Shown: piece by piece, positions 1 through 15,632 of the stretch
How positions within the stretch are numbered: the stretch's first letter is position 1
How the letters are laid out: every line of letters begins with the position of its first letter
Source of the DNA: Diploscapter coronatus
Lineage: Eukaryota; Nematoda; Chromadorea; Rhabditida; Rhabditidae
Length of the DNA stretch: 64,000 nt
Direction: 5' to 3'
Assembly (NCBI GenBank): GCA_964036155.1
Contig: OZ038423.1
Span: forward strand, 36,719,249 to 36,783,248
Notes under the pieces: model-generated
Told to the model about the DNA's origin: nothing
Seen by the model: only the letters and a program-made list of their open reading frames with translations
The model's database searches: none
Position numbers and translations under genes: made by a program

Positions 1-1380
1 ATGCATGAGATCACAGAGATGAGAAGGGGAAAATCATTCAAATTTGTGGAAAGGGGAACTAGTGCAACCAACAAAATATAGAAACGTCAAAAATTTCATC
101 AACAATTATTCCGACGTTTTCCAAAGAGGCGAGGGTGAGGGACATGTTTGAGTAAGGCTTGAATATCCTTTATTATCTCAAAATTCCATTATCATCAGAA
201 ATATCCAAAATAGCAATATCATCACCTACAGAATATCACTCACCATCTGTATAACTTCAATCGACAACAGATTAACATTCATCATTAATTCACTTTAGTT
301 TTAGAAAGGAAAACCTCGTATTTTTCATCAGCAACACCCGTCATCCATACCACTTCCATCAACTAATCAACTAATGTATTCCAGTTCACCAGAAAAACTT
401 CATCTCACCAAAAAAGCATCATCTTAATCATCACTTACCAACAATAAATCCAAACTTTTTATCCCTGTATTCCATATCATCATCTCTAAATGGAATTACA
501 AAATCTCAGAAACTGCATCAACAATATCTACTTCTATCTATCTATCTCCACTAAATCAGCATACATGTCACTTGAACAACTGAGAACCCAGACTTCATAT
601 TACATCTACCCCGAATTTCATAAATTCAATTCAAATACCACTAAACTCGATCAATTTTGATCATTTCCTACCAATTCCGGATCAATTCTCCATTAAACTC
701 CACTAAATAAATCCCATTCTCACATAACAAAAACTCAAATTTTCAATCAGCACCGCCCATCTCAGAAACAAACACACACTTTTCCATTTTAACAACTAAA
801 AAACTACTAAAAACTACTAAAAAACTCCTCAAAATTCACACAATTAACAGTCAAAATAGCCATATTAGATTTCTAAATATCACTTTCTTTCAACATCCAA
901 CTACTAGCATGTAATTCCAGTCACCAACATATCTATTCATCCGCTAAGCACGCAAGTGCAAGTTAAGGCTAAACGAGGGTAGGGCTAGGGTGAGGATAGG
1001 GTAGGGGTAGGGAAGTCAAGCCTATAACCACTTTGCATAATTATAACGCATTATTATACAGTGATCAATCACTACGTTTATTATATAACGTGATGTCTCA
1101 TGTTGCATCAAGTCATAACTTTGACTGCTCTGGATCCAGGAATGGGGTAAAAAGTGTTCTGGGGGTAATCGGGTGCGGGGAATCCGATTCCGAGGTTCAT
1201 TTCACTCGTAGAAATGCACATATAGCGATAATGACGAGAATTATCTTCGTAAACTAGTGGAGTGCTAGTTTGTGTATGTGCCCAGATTGGTGCCAAGTAT
1301 TTTCAAAATACCAAAATGAATTTTGGCAAAAGAGTTATGCGGGATCAGAGGCTCGAACTCTGGGATACGTTTCGTCTCAA
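1..1380. repeat. Tandem repeat unit A of the tRNA-Met repeat family (truncated tRNA)
   Basis: Low-complexity AT-rich sequence in which short phrases (catcagcaa, ctcacattttt and variants) recur. It is followed by a G-rich tract around 970-1015 and ends in the 3' half of a tRNA-Met gene (minus strand, 1338-1364). The same order recurs in 1381-3230: a shared 'actttgcata' lies at 1030 and 2791, and the tRNA 3' end lies at 1332 and 3091, giving a period of about 1.76 kb. Parts of unit A (120-300, 940-970) match the right inverted arm (18520-18660, ~18010-18040). Short open frames here are by-products of the repeat. Confidence 0.8.
1338..1364 (-). pseudogene. tRNA-Met 3'-half remnant
   Basis: On the minus strand this repeats the T-arm and 3' acceptor strand of the intact tRNA-Met at 3097-3185, then diverges abruptly into unrelated sequence (gggatacgtttcg). 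There is no anticodon arm, D arm or 5' acceptor strand, so it cannot be a functional tRNA. The identical breakpoint appears inverted at 19194-19220, so the truncated form spread with the repeat and did not decay separately at each site. Confidence 0.85.
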
Positions 1381-3230
1381 TTAGTCATTTACAATATCCC
1401 GAGTAAAGAAAATTATTTAAGTGGGAGAATACTTTGATTATTCGAATAGGATGTATCGCTAATATTAGTGCATAAAGGAATGCTGATGAAGTAGAAATTT
1501 TCTTCATATTTAATCAACTTTCAAATTCGTCGCCCCATAATTTTGTCAGAATTTCCATTTTTTAAACATTTATTCACAAATTCCATCAATAATTATCCTC
1601 CGACATCTTCGCAAGAGGCGAGGATAGGCAGAGGGTGAGGGTGAGGGTGAGGGTAAGGCAGGGTAGGCCAAAAATTGATTCACTCAGATTCAGAAACCTC
1701 AGAATTTGCATCAACAATATCTTTCTATCTCCACTAAATTAGCATTATCATTCGAACAACTGAGGATCCAGAATTCATACTACATCTACCTCGAATTTCA
1801 TAAATTTCATTCAAGTCTCAGAAAAATACCATTAAATTCCATTCATTTAGACCAATTTCCTACCAATTTCGGATGAATTCTCCATTTAATTCCATAAAAT
1901 ACCATTAGAAGAGGATAACTGAGTGGGTAAGGGGACTGCCATCTTAAATACCAGATAGGAGACAAATGCTCAGATTTTTCATCAGCAACATTTATCTCGA
2001 AAAATATACTCATCGTCACTTTTCTTATCTGAACCGTCCATTCAAATAACAAACGCTCACATTTTTCATCAACACCATTTTTACTCATCTTTGAAAACTT
2101 TCAAAAACACAAATGCTTAGATTTTCCATCAGCATCATTCCACCCACCTCGGAAAGCAAATTCTCACAATTTTCTCATCAAATACTCGCTATTTTGAAAG
2201 CAAATTCTCAGATTTGTCACATTTTTTATCAACAATACTTGCTTTTTAAAACAAACGCATACTTTTTGTATTTCCACCATCTATCTAATATAATAAATAC
2301 CCACATTTTGCATCAGCAATACTCATTTTTGAGACAAATTCTTAGATTTTTCATCAATACCATTCCCACTCATCTCGAACAACAAATACTCGGATTTTTT
2401 ATCAATAATATGCTCATTTTTAAAGACAAAATCTCACATTTTGTCAGATTTTTCAAAACAATTTCAGAACAAACGCCTACTTTTTGGATCTATATCATCC
2501 ATTTCATACGACAAATCCTCACATTTTGCATCAGCACTACTTACCTCAGAGGCAAAAGCTCAGAATTTTCATCAGCACCACTTATTTCAGAAACAAACAC
2601 TCACTTTTTCCATTTTAACAACTAAAAACTGCTCAAAATTCAGATATTAGATCTCAAGTATCACCCTTCTTTGAACGTCCAAGTACTATGATGCAACTCC
2701 AATCCCCGATATATCCATTCATCCACTAGGTACGCAATTAGGATTAAACGAGAGTAGGGATAGGGTAGGTGGGGAAATCAAGTTACAACCACTTTGCATA
2801 ATTATGGCTCATTATTAGTGATCAATCACTGTGTTGGTTATAATAACGTGATGTCTTATGTTATATCGCGTCATAACTGCGACTGTTCTGAAGATCTAGG
2901 GATGGGGTAAAAGGTGTCCTGGGGGTAATCGGGTGCGGGGAGTCGATTGGTGAGGTTTATTTTGGTCGTAGAAGTGCACATACAGCGATAATGACGGGAA
3001 TTCTCTTCGTAAACTAGTGGAGTGCTAGTTTGTGATGTGCCCAGACAGGTGCAAAATGTTTTCCTGATCCCCAGAGTAATTTTGGCAAAAGAGTTATGCG
3101 GGATCAGAGGCTCGAACTCTGGGCCTTTAGACGCCATATTTCAATGATTATGAGACTAACGCGCTGCCGACTGCGCCAATCCCGCACATGGAGGCGCTCC
3201 CCCCATCCAGCCCTATGTGCCCTATGTTCA
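1381..3230. repeat. Repeat unit B, left arm of a large inverted repeat
   Basis: Second tandem unit, containing the intact tRNA-Met (3097-3185, minus). Read as reverse complement it matches the right arm at 17527-19265 over long stretches: the tRNA flank 3186-3231 against 17527-17569, the region 2700-3096 against 17659-18050, the degenerate short-phrase region 2400-2620 against 18190-18480, and 1381-1560 against 18995-19165. The 170-codon open frame at 2113-2625 lies entirely in the degenerate region and is not a gene. Confidence 0.85.
3097..3185 (-). tRNA. tRNA-Met (CAT), intron-containing, left copy
   Basis: Seven-base-pair acceptor stem GCGGGAT/ATCCCGC with discriminator A, D stem GCGC/GCGC, anticodon loop CTCATAA and a T arm with TTCGAGC. 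The anticodon stem (TTAGT/TCTAA) closes only if about 16 nt directly 3' of the anticodon loop is removed, which is the canonical tRNA intron site (37/38). The CTCATAA loop fits an elongator-type tRNA-Met. The sequence matches the copy at 17570-17658 and sits inside the repeat unit. Confidence 0.88.
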
Positions 3231-3231
3231 G

Positions 3232-6977
<3,746 letters not shown>

Positions 6978-8923
6978 CATAAAAGCTTGATTATAATAAT
7001 CTCATTTCATATTGAACTTTTATTCAATAAAGCGTGAAATAATACTTCAATTTCAATGGGCATGATACAGATAACACTCGAAGACGTCCAAAAGTGATGA
7101 GAGGTAATTGCAACTGAAATAAATTCTTTAAGATATTTTATTTCGAAAACACTGCAGCCAAATCTAATATTTATTTTATAGTAATTTCAAAATATATAGC
7201 AGAAATAGTTAATCGACTTCTCGTGGACAGTCAATAAAGCAATCTTTTCTTCGGAAATAAAGCCATAAATATTTATTATAAAGATTTACAATTTTTCTAT
7301 TTGCATTCATTCTCGATAGGGACTGTTATCAACTAAGCCTTCGAAAGATTCTGATACAATATGGAATAAGCTATATCTAAAGAGGAATATTTTAACCAGT
7401 TTACTATCAATGAGTATAAAAATTATCGATTACGAAATTACTTGATCCTAGCCTAAAGAAAACTAAACTATAAATTCTAAAAGTCCTATATTTTCGAGAA
7501 ATTGTCTACAATCTTGTAAATAATTTTACAATTTGACTATTGATCCCCGCAGACGTTAGGACGTTTTCCACCGCGAATATTCCTTATGCGGTGAATTATC
7601 CCAGTGTTATGTGAAATGGGCGGTACATAATGAAACTTTTAGTGATCGAAGGGAAATGTTGAAAATTTCTCGATCTCGATCTCGATATTAGCATATTTGG
7701 ATGAAGTATAGAATTGTAAGTACGATAGGGTAATACTTGACTCGAGGTCAGGAAGTAGAGTAAGTGGGGGTTTAAGAAAGTTATTATAAGCGATTAAAGT
7801 TTGAAATTAGAATGCCGTATATTTTATGGAAAATTCATCGTTTTCTTTGTGTTAACAGAAAAATTACAAAGATGTTCGGATAAAAATACTCCTCGAATGA
7901 GCTTCCTTAAATCAAATTTTGATTTTCATGCTTCATGGCACTTATTTCAAACCATCTTTGATTGCGATGATGCAATTGCACATAAAATGCCATATAATGT
8001 AATTCAATTAGCTTGAATTGTCCGCTTTGAAATAGATGCAGTTATAATCTTAAGGGACCGTTAAAGGCTCTGAATATCATCGCTATCAATAATGAGCTTT
8101 TATTCAAAGAAGTAAGCTGCGTGATAAAATTTTCATTAATCCAGGTAATGTGGAAAAAGATCCTTTATTAAATTTGGATTTAAAAAAACGTATCTTTCTC
8201 ATACTCTAATTAAAAATAGCAAAAAAGACGGATGTCAAATAACATCTATTTATGAAACGATAAAGTAAAGCAAAGAAGGACACCGAACTGTAAATAAATG
8301 AGATCGATCAAATCGACGAGGTAAACGAAGTTGGATAACAAGTGATAAAAAAAACCCATAGAATGTCATAACGACTGATTGTAGCTGTCAATAAAATTAA
8401 CAGAAGAGAAACAAATTTTCAAAGGACTATGACTGGAAATTAAGCCGGAAGAAAAAAGTGGAAAACAATAAATAGTGACTAAATTGAATAAAATGACCGG
8501 TTTTGCAAGAGAATATCTGTATGGCCCTTTGAAAAAACGGAATGAATAATTTCAAATAAAATACTTGTTGTTGATTGAGGAATATGGACGAATTTGAATT
8601 GATGAAGAGGGGGAAGGAAATAAAGATGGTCGAGTGCAGTTGAAGTGACTGGTTCAGTGACCGTCATCCACAAACTCATCATCCTGAATTCATATCAACT
8701 TGCTATAAGTTATGTTCGATCATTATGCATGCAATTTGAAAATGAGAAAAAGAATCAAGTGAAAAAGTATGCTAATGGAATGATTCGGGATTAGCAGTTT
8801 TGACAATTGCATTCTGGCAGTTTTGCAAGATGAAAAAAGAATAGTAGACACACACTCTGCAACACTTTAAAATATCATATGCTTTCTTTCAGATGCATTG
8901 CTAGGGGTGATTTCTGCCGATCG
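6978..8923. other. Intergenic region between convergent genes
   Basis: Contains the kelch 3' flank (AATAAA at 7026-7031) and the downstream copy (7081-7232) of the direct repeat whose partner is at 3579-3766. The rest is AT-rich with only short random open frames, such as 7801-8016. No domain, tRNA or splice-linked coding exons were recognised. Confidence 0.6.
7081..7232 (+). repeat. Direct repeat, downstream copy (matches 3579-3766)
   Basis: Starts just after the 3' untranslated region of the HSP70-kelch gene. It shares several blocks in the same order with 3579-3766, with small indels between them. The two copies flank the complete fusion gene. Confidence 0.65.
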
Positions 8924-11900
8924 TCATAAAAATAGATTTGGAAATGAAGACTTTTCAAAGTGCTGACAATGATTGCCAGATCGTTAGTTAGTGAATGATA
9001 TTTTTGAAGTAAGAAAGTATTTTTAATATGGCAAACGATCTTACCTCATCAGAGTCGACCATGTCCGAATCTGGATCGCCGTCGGAGGTGGACATTCTAA
9101 AATGAGAAGATGAATTGACAGGCAGGGAGATAAAGATGATGAAAACTGACTGTTCGTCCATGTCCGAGGTGGTAGAGCCGGCCGGAGAATCTATCACCTC
9201 GCACAAATCCGTAGTCTGGTTCGCCAGCTGAAAACATATTCCGTTGTTTCAAAGTAAAACTCGGGGTTAATTTAATCAAGGGTTCAAGAATTGCAATGGA
9301 TATTAAACAGGAATTTCGAAACTCGTCAATGATTTCGAGTTTAATTTTTGAAAAAAGACGATTTTAAGTTCGACTCGGAGAAAATCTGTGAGTTCTAATT
9401 TTAAAAATTACGATCTCCATACATCAGTAATTATATCATTATAATTTTAAAGAAATACTCATAGTTTATGAGTAAAATTCGTTTAAGAACCTCGACCTGG
9501 ATTGCTCTATTTTTGTCGAGATGGCTGACTTCTTCCTTGACGTAGATGACGTGCTGCTCGCCGCCTACAGCCAGATGCAACTTGAAGATGTGGCGTGTGT
9601 TCTGAAAATGTTGCGTCACCCTTACGGAGCTTCCAATTTGTCGCAAAAGCGCTGTAAAAGTGACAAAATTTTCAGAGTGACTGGACCCATTACCGAGCCC
9701 AAATTCATCTGCAAATTGGAAAGTGAGATCACGAAATTAAAGATTTCGTCAATGTTCTAAACAGACTTGCGAATTTTCAAGTCGAACTCTAAGTCTCAAA
9801 TTATTTTTTAATAAAATAGAAATTTTCTATCAGAAAAGAGTTGTTCAGAATTAGAAAAAAGATGGAATAATATCGAGTTAAACGCGAAAATCTATGAAGT
9901 TACCTCCGAATCGGGAGGAATGATGTCTGCGACCAGTTCAGACAGCAGTTTGCAGCCCCTCATCGTTTCCCCTTCCTCGGTCTTTGTCTCGTAGCTCATC
10001 TGGAATGTCCAGTTGACGATTCGTTTAAAAGCGACCGCAGCAGGACTTCTTTCTTCGAATTTCGTCGAGACCAGAGTCTGAATTTATCTCATAAAAATAA
10101 GTTGAAAAATGTTGATATCGAATATAAATGTCCAAAATATCCGTTTCGTTCTATGGACCATTTTTCCTTTCATTTGATTGTCTTAAGGAATCGTTTACGA
10201 TCTTGTTTTTTGTCAAATTTTAGAAGACACTTTCGTTTTATTACTAAAACTCAAAAGTCATTTTTGTAAGATTCAGATATGAGGATTGAAAATTTTGCTA
10301 GTATTTAATAATCGGATGGCTTATGATCAGTGATAAGCCAGTTTACAAAAAGTCAGAATATGAGTCTTTATCATTTGGAATTCATAATTGAAGATTTCAA
10401 GTTTGTAGAATTTATAATAGAATTGAAAAATTTGAATAAAAATTTAACTTTTCAGAATAAGGCAAATTGAATTACCCTGAAGAACTTGACGATGTTCCCA
10501 GTGTGGAGGAAGCCTTTGAAAGAGAAATCGTTGTCGAAATAGAGGGAGGGAGGGAATTTGGGAAAGTAGCTGAGCAGCGAGTCGCTGTCTACGTGCAGGG
10601 AGCCAAGCACAAGCAGTTCGTCCAACTGAAACATACCTATTTCTTCTGAATCAAAAGAGCATGATAGTTTCTACTTTAAAAATTTCTCTGGAAATATATC
10701 TTCTCATTTGGGAGAGGAAAAAATAGAATTTTTTAGAAAGTTGGATGCAGAATATTGATTGAGAAACTTTTCCTAAATTTTGGTTTTTTCATTCATGTTA
10801 AGATAAAAGGTAATAAAAAAGAAATAGACCTCGGAAAGAGCAGGGAAGGCCTCGACGAGTTCATTCAAAGTAATCTCTTTTGTCTTGTGGTCGAAGCTGA
10901 ATTGCAGACAGCTCGGTTTCAGCACCTTAACACAATTGTATCAACTAAATTTATTTGAAAATTTCAAGAAAGAAATTAGACTAACACTTTAATTTTTTCG
11001 ACCCAAGATTATACTTGCTTGCACCAAGAGAATCTTACAAGTAAATCATAACAGGGATAAAAGTGTGACGTCGTTTACTCACCCTCCATTAAATAGTGGA
11101 AATCCTCCAACATATTTCCCAATAAATCGATTACTTTTCCCCCAAATTCAACTTTACTTATCATTTTGGAAGAAGGTAATTAAAGTTGAGAGTATGGACC
11201 TATTTAATTTTCTGGATAAAGATGCTTCACAAATGAGAGGAAGTAATCAATCGAAATATTTGGAATTTACATTAATTTTTCTTCTACTTCTTTCGAAAAT
11301 CTTTGGAATTACAAATTATTTTGTTTTGAAATAAATACTGACCTTAGCGAAGTCGAGCGACAATTGGAAGTCGGTTGCGTTCGTGTTGAAATCGAGCCTT
11401 CTGGTCGTGGTCGAAGTCGATTCCAGTGCGTCTAGCAGGATGGCCGTGTGCTTGCTCTTCGAGTCCAGATTCTTAAACGAAGCATAACTATCGGTAAAGT
11501 TTTCTTCTTAATTCAGCCATGAATTTAATAACTTTACTGCACTATTGTAAGCACGCGGTGAAAGAGTTATTTGCATACGAAGTGTGCAAGTTAACGGCAC
11601 TTTGCACAACACGAATGTTTCTTTCTTTCCCCCTTTTCTCTCGCTCTCTCTGAGCATTGGTGCCGAGAAAATTGACGCCATTCGATGGAAATATAAGAGG
11701 CATTTACAATCAAATTGCAACTTTTAGCAATTGAGCAAGACAATGAAATCAATGCGATTGACATACCGCAAGCATGACTTCATCGTGCTTCAGGCCGAAA
11801 ATCCTGCGGGGCTGTCTAATGCGGTACTTTCTGCCTATATAATCGTAGAACATCTTCTTCTCTGACGACTGAAATGAAATCTGCATAATTTCGAAATAGT

Positions 11901-12779
11901 CAGATATCGAATTGTGAAGGGAAAATGAAATGGAAAGATATCCAAGACATCTCTATTCAATTCATTATTAGGAATGTGTTGTCGAAATGATCATTTTGGA
12001 AAATCCGAATTGAAATTTTGACCCATTTCGTTTTCCTCCCTCTTCACCTATCAATGCCTTTAGATTTTCTAGTTATCCAAAAATATTTCAAGTCAATTTA
12101 ATAAAGGAGCATATGCAATAATGCATGATCAATCAAGGTGATCTGGACAAAATGAATACTTTTTTTTTTAGAAAACTGATTGATCTTTAAAATATTGAGG
12201 CCAGGAAAGTCAAGGAATAAGAACAATTTCATCCCAAGTTTTGAGATAATGGTTTTAAAGTAAATTCGAACTTTCAAGAAAACTAACATATTCGATGTAG
12301 ATGTTAGATGGCTCGGCCTCTATGCCTTCCCCTCCATTGGCAGCAATGGGATTTTCGCGCGGATAGGACTCGTTGATGACCGAGAGCAGTTCAGGGTACG
12401 CACACAACAGGTTCAGCTTGTCGTCATTATCCAAGTTCTTCTGAAAATCCTCTAGTTCGTTGTGGATTATAAAGGGATTTATGGAAACTGTTTTAAACAA
12501 TTTTTCTTCCAAAATAAGGATTTTCAATTAAAAGTTTGAAAAATGCGGTTGAAAGTACCTGTTTGAGGATCTCAATCTGCATCTCGACAGGCAGCCTGCT
12601 CCAGTGCGTTCCCTTCAGACAGGCACTCAGCTCTTCATCGCTCTGCTTGTCCGGTCGAGTTTCGCTCGTTCCAGCCAAATCCTCGGCCTGAAAGAAGCGC
12701 ATCAAACAGCTGTTTCAATTTGAAAATGATAAATTCGATTTACCTCATTTGCAACAGTCCTTCCAGACAAATCATCCAT
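8924..12779 (-). CDS. F-box protein of unknown specificity
   Basis: Model on the minus strand: 12779-12744, 12687-12559, 12440-12288, 11868-11767, 11471-11343, 10925-10830, 10625-10476, 10077-9904, 9708-9687, 9651-9491, 9227-9151, 9096-9045, 8962-8924 (about 439 aa). Residues ~36-70 read as an F-box (LPVEMQIEIL ... LDNDDKLNLLCAYPELLSVI), the Skp1-binding motif of SCF ubiquitin ligases. The remainder, with runs such as RRLDFNTNATDFQLSLDFAK and LVSTKFEERSPAAVAFKRIV, matches no family I can name and would be the substrate-recognition part. The C-terminus is Ser/Asp-rich. The two exons at 9708-9687 and 9651-9491, joined by a 35-nt intron, are the weakest part. All other joins are GT-AG and keep frame. 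A downstream role in ubiquitination is inferred from the F-box alone. Confidence 0.6.
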
Positions 12780-13436
12780 TTTTGATCGTGTGAATCGCTG
12801 AAATGAAGCTTCTTTTCACTTGGCCGAAGGATGAAATCGATGAAACAAGAACAAGAAAAGACTAGAAAAAGAGTGAAAAGATGCAGAGGGAATGAACAGT
12901 GTCGCTAGGCGGCACTGGCGGGAAAAGGAGAGATAGTAGGGGGAAAGGTGAGAGATTAGAGAAGGAGAGTGAATTAGATATAGTGAGCCTCTAACAATTA
13001 GAATTTTCTAGTCGAAAGAATCATAAAGTCCGTTACTTGAATACATTTTGGCAAACTTCAAACTGTGCGAAATACGGGTGGACACAAAAATTATGGCCTG
13101 ATTTCTGGCACAGAAACATTTTATCAAGTCTATCGTTGATATAGGTAGCTTTTTGAGAAAGGCGTGTCGTAATTTCCTTATTATCTCCTAAATTTAAAGG
13201 TCGCTTTCCCTATATTTAAGCTTAAATTTTGTTTTGTTGGCTCCAGATGATTAAGAATATTTGATGCGCTAAAGAGTGGAAGTTTAAATTTTATTATCTT
13301 TAAATTTTGACAACAAATATGTATCTTCGTTATACAAGTGCTTGATTCTTCGCTTTTGCAAGATTTTCCATCGTCACTTTCCTTTCGAATCTCTTCACTT
13401 TTTCGGCTACTATGGAGAATAGTATCGAAGAGAGTA
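12780..13436. other. Intergenic region, F-box gene 5' side and MFSD11 3' side
   Basis: AT-rich, no coding exons recognised. It should hold the promoter of the minus-strand F-box gene (start codon at 12779) and the 3' end of the MFSD11-like gene. There is a purine-rich stretch at about 12840-12980. Confidence 0.5.
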
Positions 13437-15632
13437 TCAGACTAAATCACTATATCGATGTACTATTTTAGGTATAGATTTATACCTGAACGTCAAAATG
13501 ACAGTGTAATGGTACATTGTCAGGTAAGGGGAGACGAATAGCATGACGCCCCCGGCGAAAGACTGCCAGAACTTGGACACCGCAAATGTCTGCGTTCTTC
13601 GGTGAGGCATAGCCAAGGCACAGATAACTGTTCGGATATTATTCATGCAACAGTCAGCCAGACCAATGCCGAATGATACTAATAGGCAGAATACGATGCT
13701 GAAACACAACTAATTCGATTCACGACTGTGAGGTCATGAAGATCAGCTTTCGAAATATAAATCGCTGATTCGTGAACTTTTCGACCAAATATATAAAACT
13801 ACTTCGGCTCAATTAGTAGAGGAAGCTCATTGGTGGGAGATATCGTTGAGTGCATGGGAGTCGACAATGTGATGAGGGCAATGACGATAGCTGAAAGGGT
13901 AGACCCGATGTACATTGTCGGCTGAAAATTCAAGATACTCCTAATTTATGCGTACTTTTAAACCTGAAGTCCAAAATCTTTATGCCGTTTGCTCATCGCA
14001 TTGATGAATAAGCTCATCACAATCTCACCTACTCCTACACCAGTACCAAAGAATACAGGCAGATAAGTGTAGGATGCCAGGTTATTGTTGAAGATTAAGG
14101 TAGTCGGGTAGACGGCTATCTAAAATATGTGATCTTCATTATAAAAACAACAATCTAAAATCTCTTCCTCTAACGCAGAAGGAACAAAAAATCGATGAAC
14201 AGACTAGAGTGTAGAGAATCCAGACGAGGAAAGATTCTCTGTACTCTCCTCTGACAATGAGTCCTTACCCAAAACATAGTCCACAGCCCCAAATACATGA
14301 AGAGAATAGTGAGAAGGATGATTTTAAAGTCTATGAACGTCGATATGATGTAGTGCATTTGATCACGGAAAGAGGTTTTCGGTTGGTCCTTCCCTTCGAT
14401 GCAATTTTCTACTTCTCGAGAGGGTAAAAGGGCAAAGTTGACGTTCGCACAGACTGTCACCAGGGCGAGTGCTCCGTACATGCATTTGATGTCCTGGATC
14501 ACTTTTGTTACTCGTGACAATTTATCTTTGACGTTACCGTTTCTAGTTTTTAAAAAATCAATTCATACCATATCACTAAAAGTCCTGTATCCAATATGCC
14601 CGTTTTCAGCATTGCTCGAATTCAGCGACCGTCCGAAAATCTCATCCGCTGAAGCTTCGACTTCCCTAGCGCCTCCTCCAGTCAGTGTAAAGACGGCTGC
14701 AAGAATACCAGCTCCAACCAACAGGGACAGACAACTGACGGCCCAAGCGATAGCCGAATTGCCAGCAAGGGTTTGACGGGTGGAATGAGCACAGAGGTAC
14801 GAGCTATGACCAGAGTAAGACACTCAAATATTAAAATCACAAAATCATCATATATTGGATATTATCTTGGGATTTATCAGGACTTAGTTGGGAAAGAATT
14901 GATTAAGACATTTGAAATACTTACAAGCAAATCCAACCCCCATTAGTGCTGATGAGAAGTAGTAGTAGTAGTATTGATTTAGGAAGAAAAATCCGATTTG
15001 ATACAGAGTAAAGCAACATGAAGCAATGAATAAGGTCCATTTTGGGTCAACCAGATTTATGAAAGTCGGACTAAACAGGCAGGATAGCATGTAGAACGCT
15101 AGACATGTTGACTGGCTAAATTTAATAGCTCGACGATTTGAAGTTAAATGATGAAGACCCGAAGTATCCAGCATGAGGGTCGAAACTTTGCGGATCACGG
15201 GTATAAACTGAATGAATTACCGATACAAGTACGAATGATTGGGTATCATAGCCTAAATTAAAGTAGGTAGATATTTTAGTCCAAAAACAGGTAACATATT
15301 CTCTCTAATTAAGGGTATATCCTTCTATTCTCCGACCCCCTAATTTTTCAATCACCTAATGATCGTAATCACTCCAAATTAAGATTAAATCCATTCTATA
15401 CACTCTATAGAACATAATAAAACTTTCTGAGATGATTGAAGTTGAGTAACGAGTAGTTCTGGCATTTGAGAGTGTCCTACTATTAGAGAGAATACGATAT
15501 ATCATTTTCAATCTTAAATTTTTAGGTAGTTATTTTTGAGAATAATTTTCGACCTGTCAGAATGCACATTCTCCCCAGGCCGAGCATTAAGATGCATAGA
15601 AACTCAAACGCATTCGTTTTGAAACCCAACAT
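13437..15632 (-). CDS. MFSD11: UNC93-like membrane protein, MFSD11 family
   Basis: Eight exons on the minus strand: 15632-15554, 15252-15159, 15115-14925, 14822-14569, 14493-14269, 14119-13964, 13921-13803, 13698-13437 (about 459 aa, the usual size for MFSD11). Family-typical phrases appear in order: GYDTQSFVLVSVIHS, HAGYFGQSTCLAFY, LFSPTFINLVDPKWTLFIAS, MGVGFALSYSGHSSYL, STRQTLAGNSAIAWAVSCLS and FNNNLASYTYLPVFFG. About 10-12 hydrophobic segments are expected of this major-facilitator relative. The UNC93 group includes regulators of channel or receptor traffic; MFSD11's own substrate is not established. The first intron is 301 nt and the others are mostly 40-110 nt. The very C-terminus after ILTFR is read through to the stop and could instead be spliced. 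Confidence 0.88.

Noticed and set aside
1620..1670. Possible CRISPR-like or telomeric array (gagggtgagggtgaggg)
   Set aside because: There are no spacers or regular repeat/spacer periodicity, the organism is eukaryotic, and the tract is a short degenerate G-rich run within a larger repeat.
2113..2625. 170-codon open frame on the + strand
   Set aside because: It consists of degenerate short repeats of the tRNA-Met repeat unit, has no splice context or domain, and its counterpart in the inverted arm is broken.
12255..12705. Two overlapping minus-strand frames that could be separate small genes
   Set aside because: They are consecutive exons of the F-box gene, joined by GT-AG introns that complete the F-box motif.
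14399..14776. 125-codon + strand open frame
   Set aside because: It overlaps two exons and an intron of the MFSD11-like gene on the opposite strand; it is an antisense shadow.
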